A stretch of DNA of 64,000 nt from positions 50,351,001 to 50,415,000 of the forward strand of contig CM075654.1 in NCBI GenBank assembly GCA_037953625.1, in the 5' to 3' direction. Source of the DNA: Crotalaria pallida. Its lineage: Eukaryota; Streptophyta; Magnoliopsida; Fabales; Fabaceae. A model generated the notes under the pieces. That model did not search any database. It worked only from the letters and a program-made list of their open reading frames with translations, and had not been told where the DNA came from. Positions within the stretch are counted from its first letter, which is position 1. Each line of letters begins with the position of its first letter. Shown piece after piece: positions 35,593 through 46,934 of the stretch. The translations under genes were made by a program, and so were the position numbers.

Positions 35593-37025
35593 TGTTGATA
35601 TCTAGCAAGAGTACTAGGTCGACAAGTAATACAGATAGTAAGTGAGTATCGTTCCACTCGGGAATTGCAAATTGTTTCTAATAACTTTCCACCAATTTGT
35701 AATTATCAATGCAACTTGTTATTGAATTTTAGAAGGAGAAGGAGAATTTAAATAATAAAAAAACAATAAAAAGATTGAGGAGATAAGATGGTTTAGAAAG
35801 CAATAGAAAAAGGTTAAGAACTTGGTTTCGTTGTATGATTCACTTATTTAACTATGAATTAGGTTTTCCTTCAAATCAAGAACAATTCCTAAATTAGTAA
35901 CTATCAGATCTCTCATGTTTAGTTACCGTTTATTTTTTCGATTATTAATTCTCAATCTCTCAAGTAATTAAATTACCGAATAAATAATTTATTAAGAACA
36001 TGAAATTAATTAGTTGTATAACTAACCAATTAGATCTCTCGGTGTTGAATAGTTATACCGTTGAATTGCATGGCCTATTTTAAATCCTAATTCTCATTAG
36101 TAACTTAGAAAATCCACAACATAAATTGCGCAGGTTTATGTGATAAAAACACAATCAACGCTTGATTTAAAAAACAGGAAAACACTAAATCATAAATTAA
36201 AATAAGTTACACCATACAATTTACACCATGTTCCTAACAAGAGGTTTTAGTTACACGTAGAAATAAAGAAAACAGAAGCAAAGAGAAAACCTCATATCAT
36301 AGACAATACAGGTTAACTCTCCAAGAGACCTTCAATCTTCACGCAGATCTCTCTTGTAGTGATGATCTCCAATCTTTGTGCCTTGCCTCCTTGCTCTCAA
36401 TAGATGTTACTAACCTCTCTCTCTAATCCTAATTGAATTCTATGATCTCAAAACCCCTGAAAACTATTTACAAATCCTCTATTTAAAGAGTAAAACAAAT
36501 CCTAAAAAAATCTTAATTAAATCTAGTAGAGAAGGTCCATGTTTATCTTCTAATTTCTGACCAAGTCTAAGATATGAAGCCAAATTAGACTTTTCTTCTT
36601 CTACTTTGTTCAGAATCTGGTCAAATTGGGCCTCCAGCAGGTACGCGCGCCCCAGGCGCAGGCGACCTCGCGCCCCAGGCGCGCAGGTCTGATAACTGGT
36701 GCTCCTCTTGAATTAGAGCGCCCCAGGCGCACCCGTCCCCGCGCCTCAGGCGCGCGGGGTAGGTCCCGACTCCGTTTTGCTCCGTTCTTTCTCCTACTTC
36801 AAGGTCTTTACGTGCCCTTTCCAGTTCCATAATTATTTTTTGCATTTGAGCTCCAAAAGTACCTGAAACAATGGACAAACGGATCAAAAAGCTCAAAGGA
36901 CCCTAAACTACTAAAAATAATTAAAATCTACTAAAAAGTCCTAAATTTGCTAGAGAAACAAGCCAAATACATAGTAAAAGGGAGTCCAAATAATGCTCAA
37001 ATCTATATATATTGGACCTAAATCA
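35593..37025 (-). repeat. LTR2 of element C
   Basis: 1433 bp, TGTTGATATC to GGACCTAAATCA on the plus strand. Complete LTR shared by the two internal regions, with a tRNA-Asp primer site at 35568-35586 just to its left. The interior includes a GC-rich block at 36640-36765. Confidence 0.88.
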
Positions 37026-38772
37026 CTCCCCCAAACTTAGCATTTTGCATGTCCCAGGCAAAAGTAAAATAAAAATCTAAACAAAAGACAACCTCCCTAA
37101 ATCAATATGAACACACCTAATCTAAGACTTCGATTCATGACTTCGACACATATTTTCACAAGCTATTTACACAATCAAAAACTAGTTAGAGTAACAAACT
37201 CAATAAGAACTCAAGGCTAGTGAACACTCTCAACCTCTCCAGTGTATCTCTCAAAAGTGTATTAGGGTCATATTTTCAATTCACTCAAGTTCAACAATGA
37301 TAATGTGTTACCATAGGCTTGACCATAGACCAAAATTGCCACTGAAATTATTGAATGCATGCACAAATCAAAAGGTCTTATTTTTGGTTGTAATGGGGCC
37401 TGGCTAAAGTGTCAGGTGGGATAAAAGAAATAAGGAATAATGAACTAAGGGCTAAAAATGCAAAGCAAAATTCCCCTAGAATCATGAATGAGCACTAAGT
37501 ATATTGCCATGGAATCACAACTCAATTCACAACTTTATTCTTCTTACTTTTCAATTTTTTCTCTACCCTCTTCCTTTTCATTACTTTTCACTTCTTTTCT
37601 TTTCTCTTTTCTCTTTTCTTGGAAGAGTAGTACGCACAACACTTTACTTCTTTTTCTTTTCTCTTTTTTTATCACATTCCATTTAATTGCTCATCCAAAA
37701 TTTCTAAGGTACTCTCAAAGAATTATGCAATTAATGCAGGGTACCAAAGAAAAATTATATAACATTATAAGGCTCAAAGTGGGCAACTAAGGGATATTAA
37801 CCAATGCAACACATCTGAAGGCCTCAAAAACACATCCTAAGTGCCTTAATCATATTCATGCATGCAAACAAAAATCAATCTTGAAATGGTCACAGGTCAA
37901 GTTCTAGAACAACAATATCAAAGTGAACACACTCATGAAAGAAATAGGGGTCTCAAAATCAGAATAGATAAAATATAACATACCGCATCAATAGGCTCAA
38001 AAACTCACAGGGTTAAAGTCAGTTCACTAATCACAAATTCTGAAAGCATTTGTCAAAATAACCAGTTCACAACAGTACTTACAGCTCAATCAAATAGAGT
38101 CAAAAGTCAATGAGTCTAATCCTAAACTAAGTATGTACATGCATCATCAGAGAAAAAGTCCTAAGGTTATAAAAATTACCTACTCTTGCTAGGGACACAA
38201 ACCAATACCAATATGAGAGAAAAATTCAGATCTGAAAAATTTTTATTTTGTATATACTCCCCCAAACTTAGATGTTGGCTTGTCCTCAAGTAAACTAATC
38301 TAGCCTACACTACAAAATAAAAATTAAAACTACCTAAGAAAGCTGGACAATATTTTTGGTGAAGTACAAGTCCCGGGGTGCAATATAAAAAAATTTGGGC
38401 TAATGGAGTCCAAATCCTAAAAATACAAATCTAATCCTAAAAAATCTATCCCTAAAAAAAATAGAAAATAAAAAAAACGATAATAGATAATTAAATAAAA
38501 AAAATCTATTCTAAAAATAATCCTAAGAAGATAAATCTAATCCTAAAAAGATAAAAACAAAATCCTAAAAAGATATAAAACTAATCTAATCCTAAAAGAT
38601 AAGAATAAAAAAAATATCTATTGCTAAAAAAATAAGATAAAAAAAACTTCCTAGAGATAAAGATAAATCTAATCCTAAGAGATAAGATGGTAGAATCAGA
38701 ATTTGACCCCAAAGCTTATTTTCTGCACCCCACAGTCCTTGACTTAAGTTTTTTTTTTTTAACAACAACTAC
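37026..38772 (-). other. Noncoding part of internal region 2 of element C
   Basis: Colinear with 32672-34427, including the CT-rich stretch near 37550-37680 and the AATCCTAAAAAGATAAA-type repeats near 38410-38660. No reverse transcriptase, protease or integrase motif in any frame. Confidence 0.65.
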
Positions 38773-39888
38773 CTAAGAATTGAAACCTACACTACAGCTT
38801 ATGTACAAAAAAAATCCACCAGGATCCCAAATTCTATGGGTCAAATCCCATGTGATGCAACAATAATGAGTTATGCCCACATCGCATGGGGAAGACCTTG
38901 GGTGATGATAGTGGATTAAGGAATTTTTAAAATAGAGTTCAAACCCACCAGGGTTAAAAGGTATATTCCTTAATTCATACATCATCCCAACAAAATTTTC
39001 TTTTCTTCCATCATCCATCATGAAGTTGTTAATAACTCCATTAGTCAGGAATATTACTTTCTCATGCTTCCCATTGCCAAATAATGACTCAGATTGCTCT
39101 AGATATTTTTCATAAAAGTACTGAGGCTGAATATAATAGAAAATTTTTGAATCACCCAAGCATGAACTAGATTGAATAAAATTCTTTATAACAACAAATT
39201 CCTCATGCAAGGGTGGTTCAATTTTTTCTACAATTTTCAAACCTTCTATTGTTATATTTCGATCATCTTCCTCAAACCTATCATGCACAATTTCTTTTGC
39301 AGATTTTTGCTCCTCCAAAGGGATTTGATCATTGGTCACATCCATCACCACAACTTCCTCCTCTTTTTTAGGAGAGTCAAAAATTGTTGATAATGCTTGT
39401 GACTCCTCGGATAAATGTTTTGAAATTTGCTCAAGTGCTACTTTTATGTTCTCAAAACTTTTTCTGTTTTCTTCATCTAAAAAATTAATTTCTTGAACAT
39501 TACTACTAACTTTTTGAGCTAATTTCTCTTGGTTAATTTTCCATGACTCTTTCTCCACAGGGGGAGGAATTGGCTCAACACGAGGGAATCCAAAATTATT
39601 TTTGAAATCTTTAGCATAATCCTCAGCAGTTTGAGCCAATTTCTCTAGAGCTATTTCCATTGGGGTTTTACTAGGAGAAGGAGGCTCCACATGAGAAAAT
39701 TGAGAATAGTATCTTTCCTTTTTCATATCATTAATTTGTTGATTCATTATCTCTATATCTATTTCCCGTTGGGCCTTTCTAGGAGTTATATTTTGTGCAA
39801 CATAGTATGGAGGATAAGGATAATATGGAATAAATGTATCACAATCTGAATCACTATTACAACTATAATTATACATGAGAAAGTACAA
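38773..39888 (-). CDS. Orphan ORF of nonautonomous element C (371 residues, unknown function)
   Basis: Intact frame starting at 39888, 52 bases inside the tRNA-Asp primer site, which is where gag normally begins. N-terminus Tyr/Pro-rich (DTFIPYYPYPPYY), then a basic/acidic helical stretch (MNQQINDMKKERYY), a repeated-looking region with KLAQ (LEKLAQTAEDY, EKLAQKVSS), and an acidic central part (DSPKKEEEVVVMD, DRFEEDDRN). The C-terminus is rich in aromatics (FYYIQPQYFYEKYLEQSES, NPGGFELYFKNS). No zinc knuckle, DSG, DDE or YxDD motif, signal peptide or membrane segment is visible. A second copy (34428-35514) is highly similar. It could be a diverged gag or the 5' ORF known from some tRNA-Asp-primed Gypsy elements; I cannot assign it. 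Confidence 0.5.
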   Translation of the reverse strand: MYFLMYNYSCNSDSDCDTFIPYYPYPPYYVAQNITPRKAQREIDIEIMNQQINDMKKERYYSQFSHVEPPSPSKTPMEIALEKLAQTAEDYAKDFKNNFGFPRVEPIPPPVEKESWKINQEKLAQKVSSNVQEINFLDEENRKSFENIKVALEQISKHLSEESQALSTIFDSPKKEEEVVVMDVTNDQIPLEEQKSAKEIVHDRFEEDDRNITIEGLKIVEKIEPPLHEEFVVIKNFIQSSSCLGDSKIFYYIQPQYFYEKYLEQSESLFGNGKHEKVIFLTNGVINNFMMDDGRKENFVGMMYELRNIPFNPGGFELYFKNSLIHYHHPRSSPCDVGITHYCCITWDLTHRIWDPGGFFLYISCSVGFNS

Positions 39889-39940
39889 ATTACATAAATA
39901 ATTACAAAAAGTACCGAAAAGAAATTAGAATCGAATTTCA

Positions 39941-39959
39941 ATCCCCGGCAACGGCGCCA
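39941..39959 (-). other. Primer-binding site of element C (tRNA-Asp)
   Basis: Plus strand ATCCCCGGCAACGGCGCCA is the 3' end of plant tRNA-Asp, so the minus strand is the complementary primer site. An identical site lies at 35568-35586. Confidence 0.85.
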
Positions 39960-39965
39960 AAAACT

Positions 39966-41400
39966 TGTTGATATCTAGCAAGAGTACTAGGTCGACAAGT
40001 AATACAGATAGTAAGTGAGTATCGTTCCACTCGGGGATTGCAAATTGTTTCTAATAACTTTCCACCAATTTGTAATTATCAATGCAACTTGTTATTGAAT
40101 TTTAGAAGGAGAAGGAGAATTTAAATAATAAAAAAAACAATAAAAAGATTGAGGAGATAAGATGGTTTAGAAAGCAATAGAAAAAGGTTAGGAACTTGCT
40201 TTCGTTGTATGATTCACTTATTTAACTATGAATTAGGTTTTCCTTCAAATCAAGAACAATTCCTAAATTAGTAACTATCAGATCTCTCATGTTTAGTTAC
40301 CGTTTATTTTTTCGATTATTAATTCTCAATCTCTCAAGTAATTAAATTACCGAATAAATAATTTATTAAGAACATGGAATTAATTAGTTGTATAACTAAC
40401 CAATTAGATCTCTCTGTGTTGAATAGTTATACCGTTGAATTGCATGGCCTATTTTAAATCCTAATTCTCATTAGTAACTTAGAAAATCCACAACATAAAT
40501 TGCGCAGGTTTATGTGATAGAAACACAATCAACGCGTTATTTAAAAAACAGGAAAACACTAAATCATAAATTAAAATAACTTACACCATACAATTTACAC
40601 CATGTTCCTAACAAGAGGTTTTAGTTACACATAGAAATAAAGAAAACAGAAGCAAAGAGAAAACCCCATATCATAGACAATACAGGTTAACTCTCCAAGA
40701 GACCTTCAATCTTCACGCAGATCTCTCTTGTAGTGATGATCTCCAATCTTTGTGCCTTGCCTCCTTGCTCTCAATAGATGTTACTAACCTCTCTCTCTAA
40801 TCCTAATTGAATTCTATGATCTCAAAACCCCTGAAAACTATTTACAAATCCTCTATTTAAAGAGTAAAACAAATCCTAAAATAAATCTTAATTAAATCTA
40901 GTAGATAAGGTCCATGTTTATCTTCTAATTTCTGACCAAGTCTAAGATATGAAGCCAAATTAGACTTCTCTTCTTCTACTTTGTTCAGAATCTGGTCAAA
41001 TTGGGCCTCCAGCAGGTACGCGCGCCCCAGGCGCAGGCGACCTCGCACCCCAGGCGCGCAGGTCTGATAACTGGTGCTCCTCTTGAATCAGCGCGCGCCA
41101 GGCGCACTTGTCCCCGCGCCTCAGGCGCGCGGGGTAGGTTCCGACTCCGTTTTGCTCCGTTCTTTCTCCTACTTCAAGGTCTTTACGTGCCCTTTCCAGT
41201 TCCATAATTATTTTTTGCATTTGAGCTCCAAAAGTACCTGAAACAATGGACAAACGGATCAAAAAGCTCAAAGGATCCTAAACTACTAAAAATAATTAAG
41301 ATCTACTAAAAAGTCCTAAATTTGCTAGAGAAACAAGCCAAATACATAGTAAAAGGGAGTCCAAATAATGCTCAAATCTATATATATTGGACCTAAATCA
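39966..41400 (-). repeat. LTR3 of element C
   Basis: 1435 bp, closely matching LTR2. Immediately right of it is element O sequence (CTTTTCATCACTCC), not a polypurine tract, so this is the outer 5' LTR in the minus orientation. Confidence 0.88.
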
Positions 41401-42648
41401 CTTTTCATCACTCCAAGCACCAAGGACCATCATAAATTCTTTCCTCTCCCTCCCTAATGTCACGGCAACATCTTCATCAAGCTCCATCACCATCTCTCTC
41501 ACTTGTCTCTCTCTCCTCATCTTCAACAAGAACAAGGGGGTAATTGCTCTTTCTCTCTCTTGGTTCTCTCTCCAACTTAAGAAAGGAGGAAGACTATCAA
41601 CACCGCATTATTACTGCCTCTTAGTTTCTATCCTTCATCACCACCCTCGGCACCCACGATTCCAATTTTAAAGATTTAAAGGCAAGGGTTCTGGTTAGGG
41701 TTTTGTACTCCATTCCCTCTCTACAAGGTTAAGGTAAGAGGGTTGTATTACCTTTATTTAGGACATGTTTTCTAGGTTGTATATAGTGATGGCTAGGAAT
41801 AGAAAGGATCCGTTATGATAATAAACAATAGGGTAGTTGAGATTGACAAAAAGTTAAGAATGAAAATAAAGAACATGGACCCACTTGAATATTGTGAATT
41901 TATGTGTTTTATGATTATGTTCGTGATGTGTGATATGATGCTTGATTGGTATTAAGTGTGTGAAGTATATGGGGGATTGGGTTTTAAAATGAACCTAAGA
42001 TATATTAAGTTAAGGAGCACCGTGAATTAAGGGATAAAAAGGGCATGTTTGTGTATGTGATGAGTGTATGAATAAATGGCAATGAAAATAATACCAAAGG
42101 ACTTAGAACGATGATAGGAGAGGTAAGTAAGAATAGGAGCTAAGCTAATAACTAAGGAGATAAAAGGAGATGCAAGAATGTTCACTAGGGAAATGATTGT
42201 GAATGCGTATTTATTGTGAGTGCTTGGATTGTTTATTAACCCACAATGGGATAAAACGAAAGTGATACTAAGCTGCTAACAAAAGGAACGAGAGAAGAGA
42301 ATAATTGATAGAAACTATAGGAGATCAAGGATATGTAATAAAAAGATAAATGGCGCAGGTTGGTTGTGAGACCCTGTGGCTAAATAATAAAAGATAAATG
42401 GCGGAGGTTGGTTGTGAGACCCTGTGGCTAAATAATAAAAAGATAAATGGCGCATGTTGGTTGTGAGACCCTATGACCAAATAATAAAAGATAAATGGTG
42501 CAGGTTGGTTGTGAGACCCTGTGACCAAATAATAATAAGATAAATGGCGCAGGTTGGTTGTGAAACCTGTGGCCAAATAATAAAAGATAAATGGCGCAGG
42601 TTGGTTGTGAGACCCTGTGGGAAATAATAAAAAGATAAATGGCGCAAG
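41401..42648. mobile_element. Right segment of element O, first part, with 49-bp tandem repeats
   Basis: Noncoding; CT-rich leader-like sequence at 41400-41700, then AT-rich. From about 42345 to 42648 a unit of 48-49 bp (GATAAATGGCGCAGGTTGG, then TTGTGAGACCCTGTGGC) is repeated about seven times. The array is interrupted by the solo LTR and resumes at 44145-44275 with three more units. The open frames across the array are repeat artefacts. Confidence 0.7.
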
Positions 42649-44149
42649 TGCTAGAAATAGGGATCAGAATACGCAGCGGAAAAAAAACGAAATCCCCTAT
42701 TTCCAGAACAGGATCCATGCAAGAGAGCATGATTCGAGATTAAAGACGTTTACCTCTTGATGCGAAGAGGAGAACGGCGCTGTTCAGATCGTCCACAAAC
42801 AATCCACGTCAATCACGAGCGCAGCAAGGTAGTCGCGCCTCTATTGGTATCCACACGAACAGGTTCCCAATTGGAGTCACGTCTCTCTTCTCAGTGCTAG
42901 CGGATAAGAGAGAGATTCAGTGTATCACTCACTCTCTCTGATACGGACGGCTAGGGTTGCCGTTCTGTGTCTCACACGTACCAAAACCCTAAGGCTAATA
43001 CTATTATTATAATAGTATTAGACCAGCGGGCTGGGCTTGGCAGCACATATCAGAATGCGTCGCACAGTCATACTGTGCATCGCACGAACGTAAATTTTAT
43101 AAAAATACAACTATTGTATTTTTTTATCAAATGTGATATCTCCAATCTATCTGTTCTTAGTGTGTGACCCTATAGGTTCCTGTAACGTTGGCAGTAAAGT
43201 TAAAATCCCATTTTAGGTTTACAAGCAATGATCGGTATCTAGCAACACGTCATTGCTACCCAAGTGACAGGAATGTCTATGATCTGACATAACCTTAGTG
43301 TGACCAATGATCATGTGTAAATTTAATCCCTTTGTCCAAATATCTTAGTTACACTCATGGCATGGAAAGTGTCACCCATGTACAGTGTAACCTATGGTTT
43401 CTTGATCCCTGAGTAGACGCGTCTAAACAAGTCTCGTCAATATCTCATATTGACTGTCTTGAGTATGGCCATACATTTCACCGTCCCACTCAGTCAAGGG
43501 GCCCAGAGATATAATTCCTATTGACAAGGAAGGACAAATCCCATCTACGTCACTCACATCCCTCTACATGATTTGTCATATACCCGACTACAACCGTTAT
43601 GATCACCTAGTTAAAGATGACGTTTGATTGCGTGAAAACACATAATTCCTCATGTTGGGAACCGTAGCGACTTCAGGTCGAAAGACCATGTATACCATTG
43701 TCACTATGAGAATCGCTTATGACACTCACTTAATAACCCATGTAGCATTCTCATGGCGGGTCAATTCAATACACAGTTGTCCCAATGTGTACTTACGTGA
43801 ATACTTGATATCCCATATCCATGACCGGTGAGATACAGTCATCAGTCTGTCACATACTAGTCTCGATGTATTATAGTTGTCCTTATTAACTGTAATACTC
43901 GACTAGGGAATCTTTAAGGATAATTGTCAATCAATAAGATCTCACTATCAAGTCATGTACTTGATATTCTTATGATATTGAACTTATAATCCTAAGGACT
44001 TTATTACATCTATTTTAATTAAACAATTAAAGCATAAATATAATAAATGAAATGTCTCATTATTATTAATAGTAATAATCCATAAACATGAAATAAGTAC
44101 AAGTAAAAGAGAAAATACAATTTCCACTAGGGCACTCTCCAACAGCAAG
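42644..44149 (-). mobile_element. Solo LTR (Copia-like), minus orientation
   Basis: Body 42649-44144 (1496 bp), TGCTAGAAATAG to CTCTCCAACA; minus strand TGTTGGAGAGTGCCC to CTATTTCTAGCA. Direct repeats GCAAG at 42644-42648 and 44145-44149. TG...CA ends, 5-bp duplication, no internal coding and no primer site mark a solo LTR left by LTR-LTR recombination. The open frames inside are not genes. Confidence 0.88.
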
Positions 44150-45155
44150 TTTGTTGTGAGACCCTGTGGCCAAATAGAAAAAGATAAATGGCGCAGGTTA
44201 GTTGTGAGATCCTGTGGCCAAGTAAATATGAACAGATAAACAGCACAGGTTGGTTGTGAGACCTTGTGGCCTGAGGGTTTTTGTGAATGTCAGGCCATGG
44301 AAGACGCCCAGGAGGAGCGCATTGGTTGCGTAAGTCGTACGACATGTGGGCGTATGCAGCGGTAAGACACCCCGCGGATGGAGCGCAGTGATGGGTTCAC
44401 AAAACCGTAACAAGAGAAAGATGAGAAAAAGTATAAAAGAAAGAGATCAGAGAAATGAATAAGATAAAATGTAGAATGAGGCAAATTACCAAAAGAAATA
44501 AGAATGAAAAGAGTCGTAAGAGTAAAGAGAAAGAAAAGCTGAAAGCCAAGAAAGAAAAGCTAAATGTAAGAAAAGAAAAGTAAAAGAAGTTAAGAGAAAA
44601 TAAACGTGATCGAATGCATGAAAATGATATGTTTGCTATGAGTTAGTGATAAGGTTAGGCTTAGTTATTACTATGACTTCTTAGAAGTTATTTCCTAAGT
44701 TTTGTGTAATGCTACCCTTCTTGCTTTTTTATAACAGGTACAGAAGGAGTTTACACGAGTCTTGGCCGAGCAGGAGCGCACTCTACACCGTAGAGTGTGG
44801 GTATTTTTGGGCAGGAACTTAGATGGGTCCTGGGTTTCATTTTGAGAACTTTTGGTGTAAATTAATATTATCTTTTATGGAGCTAAAAATACTCCATCGA
44901 TTTACTCATAATTTTGGAAATGATGTAAAGAATGAACTATAATATATTTTGGCCCTGCTGACCTACTATTGATTAGATGAAAGTTTTAATGCAGGTCAAA
45001 CATGAAAAATATATTTTGGAAAAGTCCATGATACAAAGTAAACTCCGTCCGATTTTACGGAGATTTTTATAAGTGACTAAAGAGTTTTAAAAGAAATTTT
45101 TAAATCACTAAATCTAATTGAGGTAATTAGAGTATAATTAACTCAGGATGTTACA
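44150..45155. mobile_element. Right segment of element O, second part
   Basis: Finishes the tandem repeat, then has a GC-richer stretch (44280-44400, GCGGTAAGACACCCCGCGG), a purine-rich AAGAAAAG stretch and a terminal AT-rich part ending CAGGATGTTACA. The duplication AGTGA follows at 45156. Confidence 0.6.
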
Positions 45156-45160
45156 AGTGA

Positions 45161-46934
45161 CATGCTGGAAGCAGAGGATTTGGCGCGGTGGTTGCTTTGT
45201 TTGGGCCGTGGGGTGGTGGCGCAAGTGTTAGGGTGTTTTGCCAATTATTAGGAAAAAGAAAAAAGAAAAAGAGGACAACTGGCATAATTTGGTTGGTTTG
45301 AGGAGATAAACTCTGTCCTTATACCAGGAGAAGCACTTTTCTCAAAAATTAATTTTGTATAATAATTTTCTATGAGAAAAATATTGCTTTTACAACAACA
45401 CATATTGTTGTATAAAATTATATTTAAGTTGATTTTACAATAATGCAAAATACTCAGCATCATTGGTTGCACAAACTCTACATAAAAATTGAACATGTTT
45501 TATTTAAAATATTTAGTTATCAACTGCATAAAGATATAACCTGTTATATCCAATAATATAGGGTATTTTGCATTATTTTAAATTCAATTCAAATAAAATA
45601 TTTTTATAAGAATATATTTTCAAGTAAATAAATTTATATTTTCTCATAAAATTATTACTTTCTTTTTTTAAAAAATTAATTTTTCGTCAAAAAATAATTT
45701 AATTTTATCATATTATTGTTGAGAAAAAATGCACCAAATACACTTGAAATTTGTGTCAATGACAAAAACACCCTTTGAGAGCATAAATGTCATTTTTTAT
45801 TGTCTACATTATTATTATTATAAATTTGCAAATCTAAATTTTTCGTGTTTCCCTCCATTTTCTCATCTTCTTCTTCCTTTTTTCTTTCTAATTCTTTCTT
45901 TCTTGCTCCTCTGTCGTTGCTATCTCTTTCTCTTCCTCTCTATTTTTTCTCTCTTAAATCTCGAATATTCATACTCCCTCTTCGTCTCTCACTCTTCTCT
46001 TTTCTCTCTCATTCGGCTCTTCTCCATTTGACTTTCCTTTGTTTCGATTTTTTTTTAATTCCTCACGTTATTTTCTGTGTTTTCAGTTCACAAGAACATT
46101 TCAAATACATGTTTAGATTTATCAGGAAGGCGAGATTTTGTTTTTATTTTAGAATTTGATTTTTTAATCCCTGTATCTGCATACTTTGGTCTAATTTATT
46201 TAGGGTTTTGATTTCATTTATTGTATTATTTAGGGTTTAGATTTGGTATTTTCCTTATTTAGGGTTTCGATAAAGGGAGTTTTGGTTTTGATCTTGGGTT
46301 TCATTTTTGCTTGTAAGTTGTTTGGTGTCCTTTTATCATGTTACTTTTGAGTATGAGTGTTCATAATTTTAGTTTGTATATCTGATTGAAATATTCTGAT
46401 TGAGTTTAAATTTATGGGTTTTGTTGAATTTCTGGTGTTAAGTGGTTTTGCGTGGTTTTTACTTTTAATTTTGGTTTGACTATGGAATTTATCATGTGCT
46501 TCTCGGTTGTGTGTGATTTGAGCATTGTGGGTGTGTTTTTATAATTATGGATTGTTTTGGGTGGTTTTGTTGGGTCGGATGAGAATCAAAGAAGAAAAAA
46601 AATGAGCAAAAGGGTGTGTTTTGTGTTTATTTTTTAAGAAATGCTTTTTAAGAAATGCTTTGTAATTCATGTACCTATACTACTTGCTGCAATTAGTGCT
46701 GTGTTGGTACTTGGTAGCTTTAACTCTATAAAGTTTGTTAGTTAATGCATGGTAGGATTTTTTAAATCTGTTTTACAGTAGTAGCTTTTCTTTAAGTTCT
46801 TGAATTCAAATTTTTCATTATAAGTCATTGGAAATGAAAAATTTGTCAATCTAATTCTGAAAACATACTTATTACATCTGTCCATTATTCCAATGTTGTG
46901 TTGATGTGTGTTACTATGTTATTTAAAACTGCAG
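45161..46934. other. Intergenic; CT-rich leader-like sequence upstream of the TPX2 fragment
   Basis: No domain recognised. 45840-46060 is strongly CT-rich (TTCTTTCTTGCTCC, CTCTCTTAAATC), and TTTAGGGTTT boxes occur about three times at 46199-46270, as in plant 5' leaders and first introns. It may be the promoter or leader region duplicated together with the TPX2 fragment, or host DNA. The open frames at 45729-46159 are low complexity. Confidence 0.35.

Larger units (their letters stand above)
22943..41400 (-). mobile_element. Three-LTR tandem of pol-less tRNA-Asp-primed element C, with element D inside its first LTR
   Basis: Order on the plus strand: LTR1 (22943-23726, element D, 32300-32671), internal region 1 (32672-35592), LTR2 (35593-37025), internal region 2 (37026-39965), LTR3 (39966-41400). 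The element reads on the minus strand: LTRs start TGATTTAGGTCC and end ATATCAACA, and primer sites (35568-35586, 39941-39959) match the 3' end of plant tRNA-Asp. Polypurine tracts (minus TTTGGGGGAG) adjoin LTR1 and LTR2. LTR1 lacks its first 270 bp or so at the junction with element A. Alternating LTR-internal-LTR-internal-LTR is the product expected of unequal recombination between two copies. Confidence 0.85.
8357..45155. mobile_element. Outer LTR-type element O (solo LTR or derivative), heavily interrupted by nested insertions
   Basis: Left end TGTAACATCCCG at 8357; right end CAGGATGTTACA at 45155. The termini are short inverted repeats (TGTAACATCC/GGATGTTACA) and are flanked by the 5-bp direct repeat AGTGA (8352-8356 and 45156-45160). 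Only about 590 bp at the left (8357-8948) and about 2.25 kb at the right (41401-45155 minus the solo LTR) belong to O itself. The rest is elements A, B, C and D. No coding sequence or primer-binding site was recognised in the O segments, so O is best read as a large solo LTR, probably Gypsy-type, or a deleted element. Some of O may have been lost at the A and C junctions, where duplications are missing. Confidence 0.65.

Noticed and set aside
36621..36896. Open frames repeated in the three LTRs of element C
   Set aside because: They come from the GC-rich LTR block and lie in LTR, not coding, sequence.
42325..42730. Two overlapping minus-strand open frames with repeated peptides
   Set aside because: They are translations of the 49-bp tandem array in element O and have no independent support.
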